Shown here one piece after another: positions 16,145 to 25,152 of a stretch of 64,000 nucleotides of DNA. Location of the stretch: assembly GCF_019774615.1 (NCBI RefSeq), contig NZ_CP081496.1, positions 4,464,001-4,528,000 of the forward strand. The letters are read 5' to 3'. The position numbers and the translations under genes were made by a program. This stretch comes from Streptomyces sp. BHT-5-2 (GTDB taxonomy: Bacteria > Actinomycetota > Actinomycetes > Streptomycetales > Streptomycetaceae). Under the pieces are notes generated by a model that was not told where the DNA came from, searched no databases, and was given only the letters and a program-made list of their open reading frames with translations. The stretch's first letter is position 1, and each line of letters opens with the position of its first letter.

Positions 16145-17211
16145 TGAACACCCACACGATCGACACCAGCGCCCCGGTCATCTCCGCCGACGCCTACGAC
16201 ACCGGCGCCTTCTACGCCGATGCGGACGCCATCGCCACCGTCACCAACACCACCGCCGCAAACGCCGTGGCCCTCCCGTCCCCGGACGCCGCCACCGCCG
16301 AACTCCTCGCCGCCGCCCACGAGGCAGGACGCCGCGCCGTTCCCGCTCCCCTGGCCGAAACCGCCCTGGTCGCCCGCCCACTGTTGCGCCGCGCCGGCCT
16401 CACCGTTCCGGACGGCCCGCTCAGCTACGCCATCGCACCCGACCTGACGATCCGATACGCCCACCCGGCCACCTCGGCCGTCGGCTCGGCCGGCTGCTCG
16501 GGCGAGGATGACACCCTGCTGGTCACCGGCACCCTACGGCGCGTCCCTTGGGGCCGCGCCGCCGGTGCCGTGGTCGTGCTGGCCACCGCCCCCTTCGGCC
16601 CCGTCCTGTTCACCCTGGCCCCGGACCAGGCCGTCCTCACGCCCGGCGGCAACCTCGCCGAGGAACCCCGCGACGACCTGCACCTCGCCAGCCTTGAGAT
16701 TCCCGCCTCGCGGGTCCGCCGGGTCCCCCGGGAACTGCTGGCGGAGGCCGAGCTCCGCGCGGCCCTGGCCCGCGCCGCCCTGATTGCCGGAGCCGCCGAA
16801 CGCTGCGTCGAGCTGACGGTCGCCCACACCACCGCCCGTACCCAGTTCGGCCGCCCGCTCAGCCGCTTCCAGGCCGTCAAGCAGGAAGAGGCCCGGCTGA
16901 TCGAGGAAGCCGCCCTGGTCCGCGCCGCCGTCCAGAGCGCCGCCACACCACTGGACACCGGCGGCCCGGCCGCACACTTCACCGTCGCCGCCGCCAAGAC
17001 CCAGGCATCCGCCTCGGCCGCCGAGATCGCCCGTATCGCCCACCAGCTGCACGGCGCCATCGGGATCACCCGGCTCAACCCGCTCTATCTCGCCACCACC
17101 CGCCTGTGGTCCTGGCGCGACGAAGACGGCGACGAAACCCACTGGGCGCGCCGCCTGGCCCGGCCCCTCACCGCCACCACCCTCTGGCCCACCCTCACCA
17201 GCACCCCCTGA
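16144..17211 (+). CDS. Acyl-CoA dehydrogenase-like second subunit
   Basis: Protein of 355 residues related to acyl-CoA dehydrogenases. The C-terminal helical domain is conserved (ARTQFGRPLSRFQAVKQEEARLIEE; AAEIARIAHQLHGAIGITRLNPLYLATTRLW), but the N-terminal half is short, alanine-rich and diverged, with no clear FAD loop. This is typical of the non-flavin-binding half of heteromeric alpha2beta2 acyl-CoA dehydrogenases. Start and upstream stop overlap by one base. A role as partner of the preceding subunit is the simplest reading. It is the last gene of the operon and is followed by a hairpin at 17241-17264. Confidence 0.85.
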   Translation: MNTHTIDTSAPVISADAYDTGAFYADADAIATVTNTTAANAVALPSPDAATAELLAAAHEAGRRAVPAPLAETALVARPLLRRAGLTVPDGPLSYAIAPDLTIRYAHPATSAVGSAGCSGEDDTLLVTGTLRRVPWGRAAGAVVVLATAPFGPVLFTLAPDQAVLTPGGNLAEEPRDDLHLASLEIPASRVRRVPRELLAEAELRAALARAALIAGAAERCVELTVAHTTARTQFGRPLSRFQAVKQEEARLIEEAALVRAAVQSAATPLDTGGPAAHFTVAAAKTQASASAAEIARIAHQLHGAIGITRLNPLYLATTRLWSWRDEDGDETHWARRLARPLTATTLWPTLTSTP

Positions 17212-17240
17212 GCCGTCGCCGCAGGCCCTGACTCGCCACC

Positions 17241-17264
17241 GCCGACCGGTCCGCCCCGGTCGGC
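17241..17264 (+). terminator. Intrinsic terminator of the acyl-CoA operon
   Basis: GCCGACCGG (17241-17249) pairs perfectly with 17256-17264 around a 6-base loop, 30 bases after the last stop codon of the operon. Confidence 0.6.
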
Positions 17265-17466
17265 GGGGCGACGCCCTAGGGGCACCGCGGCCCCGGCCGC
17301 CCGGCCCGTCCTGGCCGCCCTCTCCCCCTCCGTACGCATCCTTTTCCCGACCGCGCCCACGCGTCTGCACCTTGATGCCACCACCCCGCGGGCATTCTCA
17401 GGGATACGTGCTCTACTGCCGCAGCACCCCGCCCGCCCTTGCCTCCGCGCGAAGGAGACTGCGCAC

Positions 17467-18204
17467 ATGCCGCGTTCCACGAAGCCCGAGGACGTGTCCC
17501 CCGCCCCCTCGTCCGCCGTACCGCCGCACGCCGCCGACCGCTCCCTGGTAGGGCGCCGATGGGTGTTGGCGGGGCTGGCCCTGGCGGCGCCGGCGGTACT
17601 CGCGTCCTGCAGCGACGGCAAACGGGCCGCCGCGGCCGTCAGCCCGCACGGCGCCGCGAAGCCGACGCCCCGGGACTCCACCGTCATCATGATCATCCGG
17701 CACGGTGAAAAGCCGGACAAGCACCACCCCGGCATCGACGAGCACGGCCACGAAGACCACAAGTCGCTCACCCAGCGCGGCTGGGACCGGGCCCATGCCC
17801 TGCCCAAGCTCTTCGACCCGCCCGCGGGCCGGCCCCTGCCGGCCGGCGTCGAGCGCCCGCGGACGATCTACGCCGCCACCGACCAGGGGCCGAAGGCCGG
17901 CGCGCACCGGATGCGACAGACCGTCACCCCGCTCGCCCAGCACATGGGCCTGAAGGTCGATCTCCAGTATGCCGAGTCCCAGGAGAAGGACCTCGCGAAG
18001 GCCGCTGTGGCCGCCGCGGGGCCGGTGCTGATCTGCTGGGAGCACAGCCGCATCCCCGACATCGTCTCCGCACTCGGCGCCTCCGGCTCCGGTGCCCCCG
18101 AGGAGTGGCCCGACCGCTTCGACCTGGTGTGGGTTTTCACCCATGCCCATGGCACCTGGGCCTTCCGGCAGGTCAACCAGCACCTGCTGCCCGGCGACGC
18201 GTGA
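17467..18204 (+). CDS. Secreted histidine-phosphatase family lipoprotein
   Basis: Protein of 245 residues. The N-terminus has a basic stretch, a hydrophobic helix and a lipobox (LASC, Cys near residue 40), predicting an exported lipid-anchored protein. The catalytic RHG motif is IIRHGEKPD, with a downstream TQRGWDRA motif and a late histidine in FTHAHG. The enzyme belongs to the phosphoglycerate-mutase-like/histidine phosphatase superfamily; the substrate is unknown. GAAGGAGA stands a few bases before ATG 17467. It appears monocistronic. Confidence 0.85.
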   Translation: MPRSTKPEDVSPAPSSAVPPHAADRSLVGRRWVLAGLALAAPAVLASCSDGKRAAAAVSPHGAAKPTPRDSTVIMIIRHGEKPDKHHPGIDEHGHEDHKSLTQRGWDRAHALPKLFDPPAGRPLPAGVERPRTIYAATDQGPKAGAHRMRQTVTPLAQHMGLKVDLQYAESQEKDLAKAAVAAAGPVLICWEHSRIPDIVSALGASGSGAPEEWPDRFDLVWVFTHAHGTWAFRQVNQHLLPGDA

Positions 18205-18406
18205 GCGGAGGCCGCATACCAGGGACCGACATCACCGGCGGCTCAACCCACCGGTGGAGAAGGCCGTTCCACCCACGCTCCGATGTGCGACGACTCCGCC
18301 GGGTGGTGAACTTTCTTCGGAACGACACCCGGTCGAAACGAAGAGAGGAACCCACCATGTCGACAGCATTTCGTGCCCGGGCCGCCGACGTTGCCGGGCC
18401 GATCCG

Positions 18407-20269
18407 TCAGCCCAAGGCTCGATCCAGGTTGAAGGCGGCGCTGATGAGACCGAGGTGGGTGAATGCCTGGGGGAAGTTGCCGATCTGCTCGCCGGTGCGG
18501 CCGATTTCCTCGGCGTAGAGGCCGAGGTGGTTGGCGTAGGTGAGCATCTTCTCGAAGGCGAGCCGGGCCTCGTCCAGCCGGCCGGCGCGGGAGAGTGCCT
18601 CCACGTACCAGAAGGAGCAGATGGAGAAGGTGCCCTCCACGCCGCGGAGGCCGTCGGGGCTGTGCTGGGGGTCGTAGCGGTAGACGAGGGAGTCAGAGAC
18701 CAGTTCGCCGCCGAGAACGTCCAGGGTGGAGAGCCACTTGGGGTCGGTCGGTGAGATGAACTTGGCCAGCGGCATCATCAGCACCGCGGCGTCCAGGACG
18801 TCGGCGCCCTCGTGCTGGACGAACGCCCGGCGCTCGGTGGACCAGCCGCGCTGCATGATCCGCCGGTAGATCGCGTCGCGTGTCCGCCCCCAACCGATCA
18901 TGTCCGCGGGCAGGCCGCGGTGCCGGGCGATCCGCATGGCGCGTTCGATGGCGACCCAGCACATCAGCTGCGAGTAGAGGAAGTTCTGGATCTTGCCGCG
19001 GGTCTCCCAGATGCCCTCGTCCGGCTGGTCCCAGTTGGCGCACACCCAGTTCACCACGTTGCAGACGGTGTCCCAGTGGTCGCTGGAGAGCGGCTGTCCC
19101 CATTTGTCGTAGAGGTAGAGGGAGTCGATGAGCGCACCGTAGATGTCGAGCTGGAGCTGGTTGACGGCGTTGTTGCCGATGCGGACCGGCGCGGAGCCCA
19201 AGTGCCCTTCGAGGTGGGTGAGTTCCACCTCCGGAAGTTCACTGCGGCCGTCGATGCCGTACATGATCTGGAGCGGGCCGTGGGCGCAGTCCTTGAGGCA
19301 GATCTTCGAGGAGAGGAAGTGCACGAAGGACTCCGCTTCGTCGGTGAAACCGAGGCGGAGCAGGGCGTAGATGCAGAAGGCGGCGTCCCGCACCCAGGCG
19401 TAGCGGTAGTCCCAGTTGCGCTCGCCGCCGATCTGCTCGGGAAGGCTCGTGGTGGGGGCGGCGACGATGGCACCGGTGGGCGCGTAGGTGAGGAGTTTGA
19501 GGGTGAGGGCCGAGCGGTGCACCATTTCCCGCCAGCGGCCCCGGTAGCGGGAGTGGGAGAGCCAGCCGCGCCAGTAGCGGACGGTGGCGCCGAAGAGCTG
19601 CTCGGCCTCGTTGACGGCGCAGAACCGCGGTGCCACGCCCCCACCGATCCGGTCGAGGGCGAAGACGGCGGCGTCGCCCTCGGCGAGGGTGAAGGAGGCG
19701 CGGGCGTCCGGGCCGACGATCTCGACGGGCACGCTGGAGGTCAGGGCGAGGGTGAGGTCCGGGGAGTCGAAGACGGTCAGACCGCGCTGGTGGGCGCCGA
19801 CGGTGTGCGCCTGCCGGCCGTAGTCGAAGCGGGGTGCCACCCGGACGGAGAAGGGGAGGGAGCCGCGGACGCAGAGCACGCGCCGGATCAGCCGGTGCCG
19901 GTCCGCCTCGCGGGAGTCGTCGACGATCGGCATGAAGTCCTGGACCTCGCCGACGCCGTTGTCCGCGAAGAAGCGGGTGATCAGGATGTTGGTGTCGGGG
20001 AAGTAGAACTGCTTGGTGCGGGCCGGCACGTCCGGGGCGAGTTCGAAGGCGCCGCCGCGGTCGGCGTCCAGGATGGCGGCGAAGACGCTGGGTGCGTCGA
20101 AGCGGCCGCAGCAGTACCAGTCGATGGTGCCGTTGGTGCCGACGAGGGCTGCGGTGCGCATATCGCCGATCAGGCCGTGTTCGGCGATGGGGACGTAGCG
20201 GGGTGCGTCGGCTCGGCTGGGGCGGAGGCTCGGGTTGGGTGTCGCCAGGAGCCCCGTGGGCGTCGTCAT
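18407..20269 (-). CDS. Glycoside hydrolase family 15 (glucoamylase/trehalase-like)
   Basis: Cytoplasmic protein of 620 residues with the two-domain actinobacterial GH15 layout. The N-terminal super-sandwich domain begins YVPIAEHGLIGDMRTAALVGTNGTIDWYCCGRFDAPSVFA. The (alpha/alpha)6 barrel contains RNWDYRYAWVRDAAF, the conserved region before the first catalytic acid, and EGTFSICSFWYVEALSRAG near the second. Known relatives hydrolyse trehalose or alpha-glucans. A GGGGAGG site precedes ATG 20269. It is divergent from the orphan kdpB. Confidence 0.93.
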   Translation of the reverse strand: MTTPTGLLATPNPSLRPSRADAPRYVPIAEHGLIGDMRTAALVGTNGTIDWYCCGRFDAPSVFAAILDADRGGAFELAPDVPARTKQFYFPDTNILITRFFADNGVGEVQDFMPIVDDSREADRHRLIRRVLCVRGSLPFSVRVAPRFDYGRQAHTVGAHQRGLTVFDSPDLTLALTSSVPVEIVGPDARASFTLAEGDAAVFALDRIGGGVAPRFCAVNEAEQLFGATVRYWRGWLSHSRYRGRWREMVHRSALTLKLLTYAPTGAIVAAPTTSLPEQIGGERNWDYRYAWVRDAAFCIYALLRLGFTDEAESFVHFLSSKICLKDCAHGPLQIMYGIDGRSELPEVELTHLEGHLGSAPVRIGNNAVNQLQLDIYGALIDSLYLYDKWGQPLSSDHWDTVCNVVNWVCANWDQPDEGIWETRGKIQNFLYSQLMCWVAIERAMRIARHRGLPADMIGWGRTRDAIYRRIMQRGWSTERRAFVQHEGADVLDAAVLMMPLAKFISPTDPKWLSTLDVLGGELVSDSLVYRYDPQHSPDGLRGVEGTFSICSFWYVEALSRAGRLDEARLAFEKMLTYANHLGLYAEEIGRTGEQIGNFPQAFTHLGLISAAFNLDRALG

Positions 20270-20605
20270 CGGACCTCCCCTGCACTGGGGGGACGAGCAG
20301 GAGCAGTGGATTCAGGCTAACTCCGCGCGGCCCTCCGCCGCCCGTCCGCCCGGCTGCGGGGACCGGCCGGTGCGCCGCCGGCGGAAAGCCGTGGCCCGAG
20401 CCGTAAGAGGCTCGCCAAATTCCGTGCGGAGCGGGGCTGCGGCGGTGCGGCGAGGCTCTAGATTCAGTCCCGGTCGGGAGACGGCCATGGACGGCAGACG
20501 CGCAGGTCGGAGGCCGTCTGGTGCCCCCTGCCTCAGGCCCGTGACCGGGGTCCTCGGGGCAGGCGTCTCCCCGGTTTCCGCCTCGTGCCCTTCCACCCAG
20601 AAAGC
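20270..20605. other. 336-bp divergent gap, no gene seen
   Basis: This is the region between GH15 (leftward) and kdpB (rightward). In a normal kdp operon kdpA would lie here, but none of the frames shows KdpA-like hydrophobic segments. No repeat or hairpin stands out. Confidence 0.5.
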
Positions 20606-22861
20606 ATGCGCATGCCTCCTGCTCCGTCCCGTGTTCCCACTCTCGCGCCGGATCCCCCGGCGCACGGCGCGGGCGGCGTTCCCGCCCGGGGCGGGTCGGG
20701 GGCCGGTGGCCACCGGGGACGGCGCCGGCGGGCGCCGGCCGGACTGTTCGATCCGCGGGTGCTGCTGACGGCCCTGCCGGAGGCGTTGCGCAAGCTGCAT
20801 CCGCGGGTGCTGGCCACCAATCCGGTGCTGTTCGTCGTGGCCTGCGGGTCGCTGCTGACCACGCTGTCCGCGGTGCTGCATCCGTCGGTGTTCAGCTGGG
20901 TGATCAGTGGCTGGCTGTGGCTGACGGTGCTGTTCGCGCAGCTCGCGGAGGCCGTCGCGGAGGGCCGTGGCAGGGCGCAGGCGGCGTCGCTGCGCCGGGC
21001 CCGGACGGACCTCACGGCCCGGCGGCTGCGGGACAACTGGCGGGTCGGCGTCCATCTCGACACCGCCGTGACGGAGATCGTTCCGGCGTCCGATCTCCGG
21101 CCGTTCGACTTCGTGGTCGTGGTGGCCGGTGAGGCCGTCCCGGCGGACGGCGAGGTGGTCGAGGGGGTGGCCAGCGTCGACGAGTCGGCGGTCACCGGGG
21201 AGTCGGCGCCGGTGCTCCGGGCGGCCGGCGGTGATCATTCCGGTGTGACGGGAGGGACGACGGTGCTGTCGGACCGGATCGTGGTGCGGGTGACGTCGCG
21301 AGCCGGGCATTCGTTCCTGGACCGGATGATCGCGCTGGTCGAGGGGGCGGCCCGGCAGCGGACCCCGAACGAGATCGCGCTGCACATCCTGCTGGCCGCG
21401 TTGACCATCGTCTTCATCCTGGTGGTGGTCACGCTGCAGCCGATGGCGACGTATGCGGGGGCGGCCCAGGAGACGGCGGTGCTGGTGGCGCTGCTGGTGA
21501 CCCTGATCCCGACGACGATCGGGGCGCTGCTGTCGGCGATCGGCATCGCCGGGATGGACCGCCTGGTGCAGCGCAACGTGGTGGCGATGTCGGGTCGCGC
21601 GGTGGAGGCCGCCGGGGACATCAACACGCTGCTGCTGGACAAGACCGGGACCATTACGCTCGGTCACCGGGAGGCGGTGGCGTTCGTTCCGCTGCCGGGG
21701 CGGGACGAGCTGGAGCTGGCGGACGCGGCCGCGCTGTCGTCGTTGGCGGACGAGACGCCGGAGGGGCGTTCGGTGGTGGCGCTGGCCCGGGCGAAGTACG
21801 GGCTGCGGCCGCCGGCCGAGGGCGAGCTGGCGTTCATCCGGTATGTGGCGTTCAGTGCGCGGACCCGGATGAGCGGGGTGGATCTGCGGTGGGCCGGCGG
21901 CGGGCCGGCGGACGCGCCCGGGGGCGGTGCGGGCGGATCGGTCCGGCCGTCGGGGTATCAGGGGGAGGTGGTGCTCCGGAAGGGGGCGGCCGCGCAGGTC
22001 ATCGAGTGGGTGGCGCAGTGCGGCGGTGAAGTGCCGCAGGAGGCACGGCAGTTCAGCGATGCGATCAGCGCGTCCGGGGGGACGCCCCTGCTGGTGGCGG
22101 TGAACGACCGGTACGGCCCTCGGGTGTTGGGGGTGGTGCATCTGAAGGACGTGGTGAAGGAGGGCATCCGGGAGCGGTTCACCGAGCTGCGCCGGATGGG
22201 CATCCGGACGGTGATGGTCACCGGCGACAATCCACTGACGGCGGCGGCGATCGCGCGGGAGGCGGGGGTGGACGACTATCTTGCGGAGGCCACTCCGGAG
22301 GAGAAGCTGGCGTTGATCTCCCGGGAGCAGTCGGGCGGCCGGCTGGTGGCGATGACCGGTGACGGGACGAACGACGCGCCGGCGCTGGCGCAGGCGGACG
22401 TCGGGGTGGCGATGAACACCGGCACCTCAGCCGCCAAGGAGGCCGGGAACATGGTCGACCTGGACTCCAACCCGACCAAGTTGATCGAGATCGTGGAGGT
22501 CGGCAAACAACTGCTCATCACCCGGGGCGCGTTGACCACCTTCTCGATCACCAATGACGTGGCGAAGTACTTCGCGATCATTCCGGCGATGTTCGCGGGG
22601 GTGTATCCGGGGTTGGCGAGCCTGAACGTGATGGGGCTGCACAGTCCGACGTCGGCGATCACCTCGGCCATCATCTTCAATGCGCTGGTGATCGTGGCGC
22701 TGATTCCGTTGGCGCTGCGCGGGGTTCGCTATCGGCCGGCCTCCGCGCACGACCTGTTGCGCCGCAACCTGGCGTTCTTCGGGCTGGGCGGTCTGGTGGC
22801 GCCGTTCGTCGGCATCAAGCTGATCGATCTGGTGATCTCGGGGATTCCCGGGCTGGGGTGA
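20606..22861 (+). CDS. kdpB: Potassium-transporting ATPase B subunit, orphan
   Basis: P-type ATPase of about 751 residues. It shows the KdpB N-terminus (LFDPRVLLTALPEALRKLHPRVLATNPVLFVV), TGES (DESAVTGESAP), the phosphorylation motif DKTGTITLG, TGDNPLTAAAIA and TGDGTNDAPALAQADVGVAMNTGT. KdpB hydrolyses ATP and drives K+ uptake only as part of the KdpFABC complex. Here kdpF, kdpA and kdpC are all absent: upstream is GH15 on the other strand, and downstream a permease on the other strand. It is longer than usual because of a Gly/Pro-rich N-terminus and a Gly/Ala-rich insert in the nucleotide domain. ATG 20606 is chosen; GTG 20585 and ATG 20612 are alternatives, all with weak ribosome sites. Confidence 0.88.
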   Translation: MRMPPAPSRVPTLAPDPPAHGAGGVPARGGSGAGGHRGRRRRAPAGLFDPRVLLTALPEALRKLHPRVLATNPVLFVVACGSLLTTLSAVLHPSVFSWVISGWLWLTVLFAQLAEAVAEGRGRAQAASLRRARTDLTARRLRDNWRVGVHLDTAVTEIVPASDLRPFDFVVVVAGEAVPADGEVVEGVASVDESAVTGESAPVLRAAGGDHSGVTGGTTVLSDRIVVRVTSRAGHSFLDRMIALVEGAARQRTPNEIALHILLAALTIVFILVVVTLQPMATYAGAAQETAVLVALLVTLIPTTIGALLSAIGIAGMDRLVQRNVVAMSGRAVEAAGDINTLLLDKTGTITLGHREAVAFVPLPGRDELELADAAALSSLADETPEGRSVVALARAKYGLRPPAEGELAFIRYVAFSARTRMSGVDLRWAGGGPADAPGGGAGGSVRPSGYQGEVVLRKGAAAQVIEWVAQCGGEVPQEARQFSDAISASGGTPLLVAVNDRYGPRVLGVVHLKDVVKEGIRERFTELRRMGIRTVMVTGDNPLTAAAIAREAGVDDYLAEATPEEKLALISREQSGGRLVAMTGDGTNDAPALAQADVGVAMNTGTSAAKEAGNMVDLDSNPTKLIEIVEVGKQLLITRGALTTFSITNDVAKYFAIIPAMFAGVYPGLASLNVMGLHSPTSAITSAIIFNALVIVALIPLALRGVRYRPASAHDLLRRNLAFFGLGGLVAPFVGIKLIDLVISGIPGLG

Positions 22862-22880
22862 GCGTGGCGGGAGAGGGGGT

Positions 22881-24842
22881 TCAGCCGACGTGGACCCGGG
22901 GGCGTCGGCTGCGGTCCGGCTCCGCCTCGCGCAGGACCTCCCGGGTGACGGGGGCGACCTCGCCCTGGCCGAAGAGGAAGAAGCGGAGGAAGTGCGCGAA
23001 GGGATTTCCCTCGGTCCATTCGAAATAGATGTGCGGACGCTGCCCGGTGGTGTCGCGGACGTGCAGGAGCAGCGCGGCCAGGGCGTTGGAGACGGTGGAA
23101 CTCTCCAGGCAGAGCACGCGATAGCGGTCGTGCATGACATAACCGTGGACGTGCAGGGCGCCTTCGAATTCGGAGGGGTCGCCGATGGTGACCTCGACGA
23201 ACACGAGGTCGTCCTCCGGCGGGATGTCGTTGTCGGCGCGGATCTGCTGGGCCTTGTCGCGGTATTCGGCGAGGTCGCGCTGGTCGGGCTCGTTGGCGAT
23301 GAAGCGGATGCGGCGTTGCGCGACGTCGCGGACGAAGCGGGCGGCGGTGTCGTCGAGGACGACGTCGGTGACGCGGAGTTCGAAGGCGCGGGCGAGTCGT
23401 GAGGTGAAGGAGAGCAGGATGATGCCGGCGATGAAGCAGGCACCGATCTTCACGCCGTCGGGCCGCTCGATGATGTTGGTGATGGTGGTGTAGAGGAACA
23501 CCACGGAGATCACCGCGAATCCGATGGTCCAGCCGCGTTGCCCGGCGCGGCGGGCGGCGATGGTCACGGCGATGGCGGCGGAGCTGATCAGGACGAGGAC
23601 GCCGGTGGCGTAGGCGCCGCCCTGGGCGTCGACATCGGCGTCGAAGAGCCAGGTGACCAGGAAGGCGATGCCGGTGAAGACCAGGACCATCGGGCGGACC
23701 GCGCGGGCCCAGGTCGGCGCCATGCCGTAGCGCGGGAGGTACTGCGGCATCAGGTTGAGCAGCCCGGCCATGGCGGAGGCACCGGCGAACCAGAGGATGG
23801 CGATGGTGGAGACGTCGTAGACGGTGCCGAAGGCGGAGCCGAGGTAGATGTGGGCGAGGTAGGCCAGGGCGCGGCCGTTGGCGGCGCCGCCGGGTTTGAA
23901 GGCGGCGGCGGGGATGAGGAGGGTGGTGACGAAGCTGGTGATGATGAGGAAGACGCTCATGATGACGGCGGCGGTGGTGAGCAGCTTCTTGGCACCGCGG
24001 ATCCGGCCGGTGGGGCGTTCTTCGGTGTCGTCGGGATCGCCCTCGATGTGCGGCATCACCGCGACACCGGTTTCGAATCCGGACAGGCCGAGGGCGAGTT
24101 TGGGGAAGACCACGAGCGCCACCGCGATCATGGCCGGGATACTGCCGTGCTGGACGGTCAGTGCCCGGGTCCAGTCGGTGACGACGTGTTCGGCGGTGAC
24201 CACGTGCCAGACACCGGCGACCGCGACGACGGCGTTGAGCACGAGGTAGATGCCCACGAGCACCACCGCCACGCCGACGGCTTCCAGGAACCCCTTGAGG
24301 AAGACCGCGCCGAGCAGCGCTACCAGGATCAGCGTGACGACCACCTGGCGGCCTTGGAGCACGCTGTGGACGTGCGGGTTCTCGACGAGGTGGGTGGCGG
24401 CGTCGGCGGCCGACAGGGTGATGGTGATGAGGAAGTCGGTGGCCGCGAAGCCGAGCAGGGTGAGGACGAACAGCTTGCCCTTCCAGAAGGACAGCAGCCG
24501 TTCCAGCATGGCGATGGAACCCTGGCCGTGCGGGCTCTCGGTGGCGACGCGGCGGTACACGGGGAGCGCGCCGGCGAGGGTGACGGCCACGAGGACGAGG
24601 GTGGCGACGGGTGAGAGCAGGCCGGCGGCCAGCGCGGCGATGCCGGGCTGGTAGCCGAGGGTGGAGAAGTAGTCGACGCCGGTCAGGCACATCACCCGCC
24701 ACCAGCGCTGGCCGTGGTGGGCGGAAGGCGTAGCGGGGCGCGGGTGCTTGGCCATGTCGGCCAGTCCTTGCAGCATCCAGGCGCGCAGGCGGTGCCGCGC
24801 CGTGACCCGGGAAGCGGCACCGGCAGGGACGGAGGCGGCCAT
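22881..24842 (-). CDS. APC superfamily permease with C-terminal cytoplasmic domain
   Basis: Membrane protein of 653 residues with about twelve hydrophobic helices, starting after a short basic N-terminus (TGVDYFSTLGYQPGIAALAAG is the first helix, a signature shared with KimA/YdaO-type transporters). The last 170 residues are soluble and acidic, as in KimA-like K+/amino acid permeases. GFETGVAVMPHIEG is also conserved. Members import K+ or amino acids; the closeness to kdpB supports a potassium-related role, but this is inference. AGGAG six bases before ATG 24842 sets the start. The gene is convergent with kdpB, with a 19-base gap. Confidence 0.85.
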   Translation of the reverse strand: MAASVPAGAASRVTARHRLRAWMLQGLADMAKHPRPATPSAHHGQRWWRVMCLTGVDYFSTLGYQPGIAALAAGLLSPVATLVLVAVTLAGALPVYRRVATESPHGQGSIAMLERLLSFWKGKLFVLTLLGFAATDFLITITLSAADAATHLVENPHVHSVLQGRQVVVTLILVALLGAVFLKGFLEAVGVAVVLVGIYLVLNAVVAVAGVWHVVTAEHVVTDWTRALTVQHGSIPAMIAVALVVFPKLALGLSGFETGVAVMPHIEGDPDDTEERPTGRIRGAKKLLTTAAVIMSVFLIITSFVTTLLIPAAAFKPGGAANGRALAYLAHIYLGSAFGTVYDVSTIAILWFAGASAMAGLLNLMPQYLPRYGMAPTWARAVRPMVLVFTGIAFLVTWLFDADVDAQGGAYATGVLVLISSAAIAVTIAARRAGQRGWTIGFAVISVVFLYTTITNIIERPDGVKIGACFIAGIILLSFTSRLARAFELRVTDVVLDDTAARFVRDVAQRRIRFIANEPDQRDLAEYRDKAQQIRADNDIPPEDDLVFVEVTIGDPSEFEGALHVHGYVMHDRYRVLCLESSTVSNALAALLLHVRDTTGQRPHIYFEWTEGNPFAHFLRFFLFGQGEVAPVTREVLREAEPDRSRRPRVHVG

Positions 24843-25152
24843 CGTGTGCTCCTGTCGTACACCGAAAGGATCCAGCCATCGTGCGGCGGCGGGTTCAGCG
24901 TACGCACTTGCGGGGCCCCGCCGCGGTGTTCGAGGGCTCGGCGGAAGCGTGTCTCGGGTCCGACGGCGGAGGCGGCGGCCCCCGCGCGCCGAGCGACGGT
25001 TCCGGCACGGTCAGGGCGCGTGCTCAAACGCCACCGGGCCGAATACCACCAATTCGATGGAATGAGCCGGCTCTTCGCTCCGGCGCGCCGCGCCGTCCTT
25101 GAGGATCGCTTGACAAGGCGGGGTCCTGACCCATGCGGATGCGGGAGGCGGA
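24843..25152. other. 310-bp divergent gap between permease and trypsin
   Basis: Both flanking genes are transcribed outward. I looked on the leftward strand for a c-di-AMP (ydaO) riboswitch, which often precedes this permease type, and could not find its conserved G/A-rich boxes. No ORF with good codon bias is present. Confidence 0.4.

Noticed and set aside
18357..18518. 53-residue forward frame with a good ribosome site (MSTAFRARAADVAGPIRQ)
   Set aside because: The start context is good, but the frame runs into the GH15 3' end, codon bias is weak after 18400, and no family is recognised; perhaps a remnant.
18812..20320. Long forward frame antisense to GH15
   Set aside because: Gly/Val/Glu/Asp-rich shadow with no motif; GH15 on the reverse strand is complete.
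24843..25152. c-di-AMP riboswitch upstream of the permease
   Set aside because: The conserved boxes could not be found on the relevant strand.
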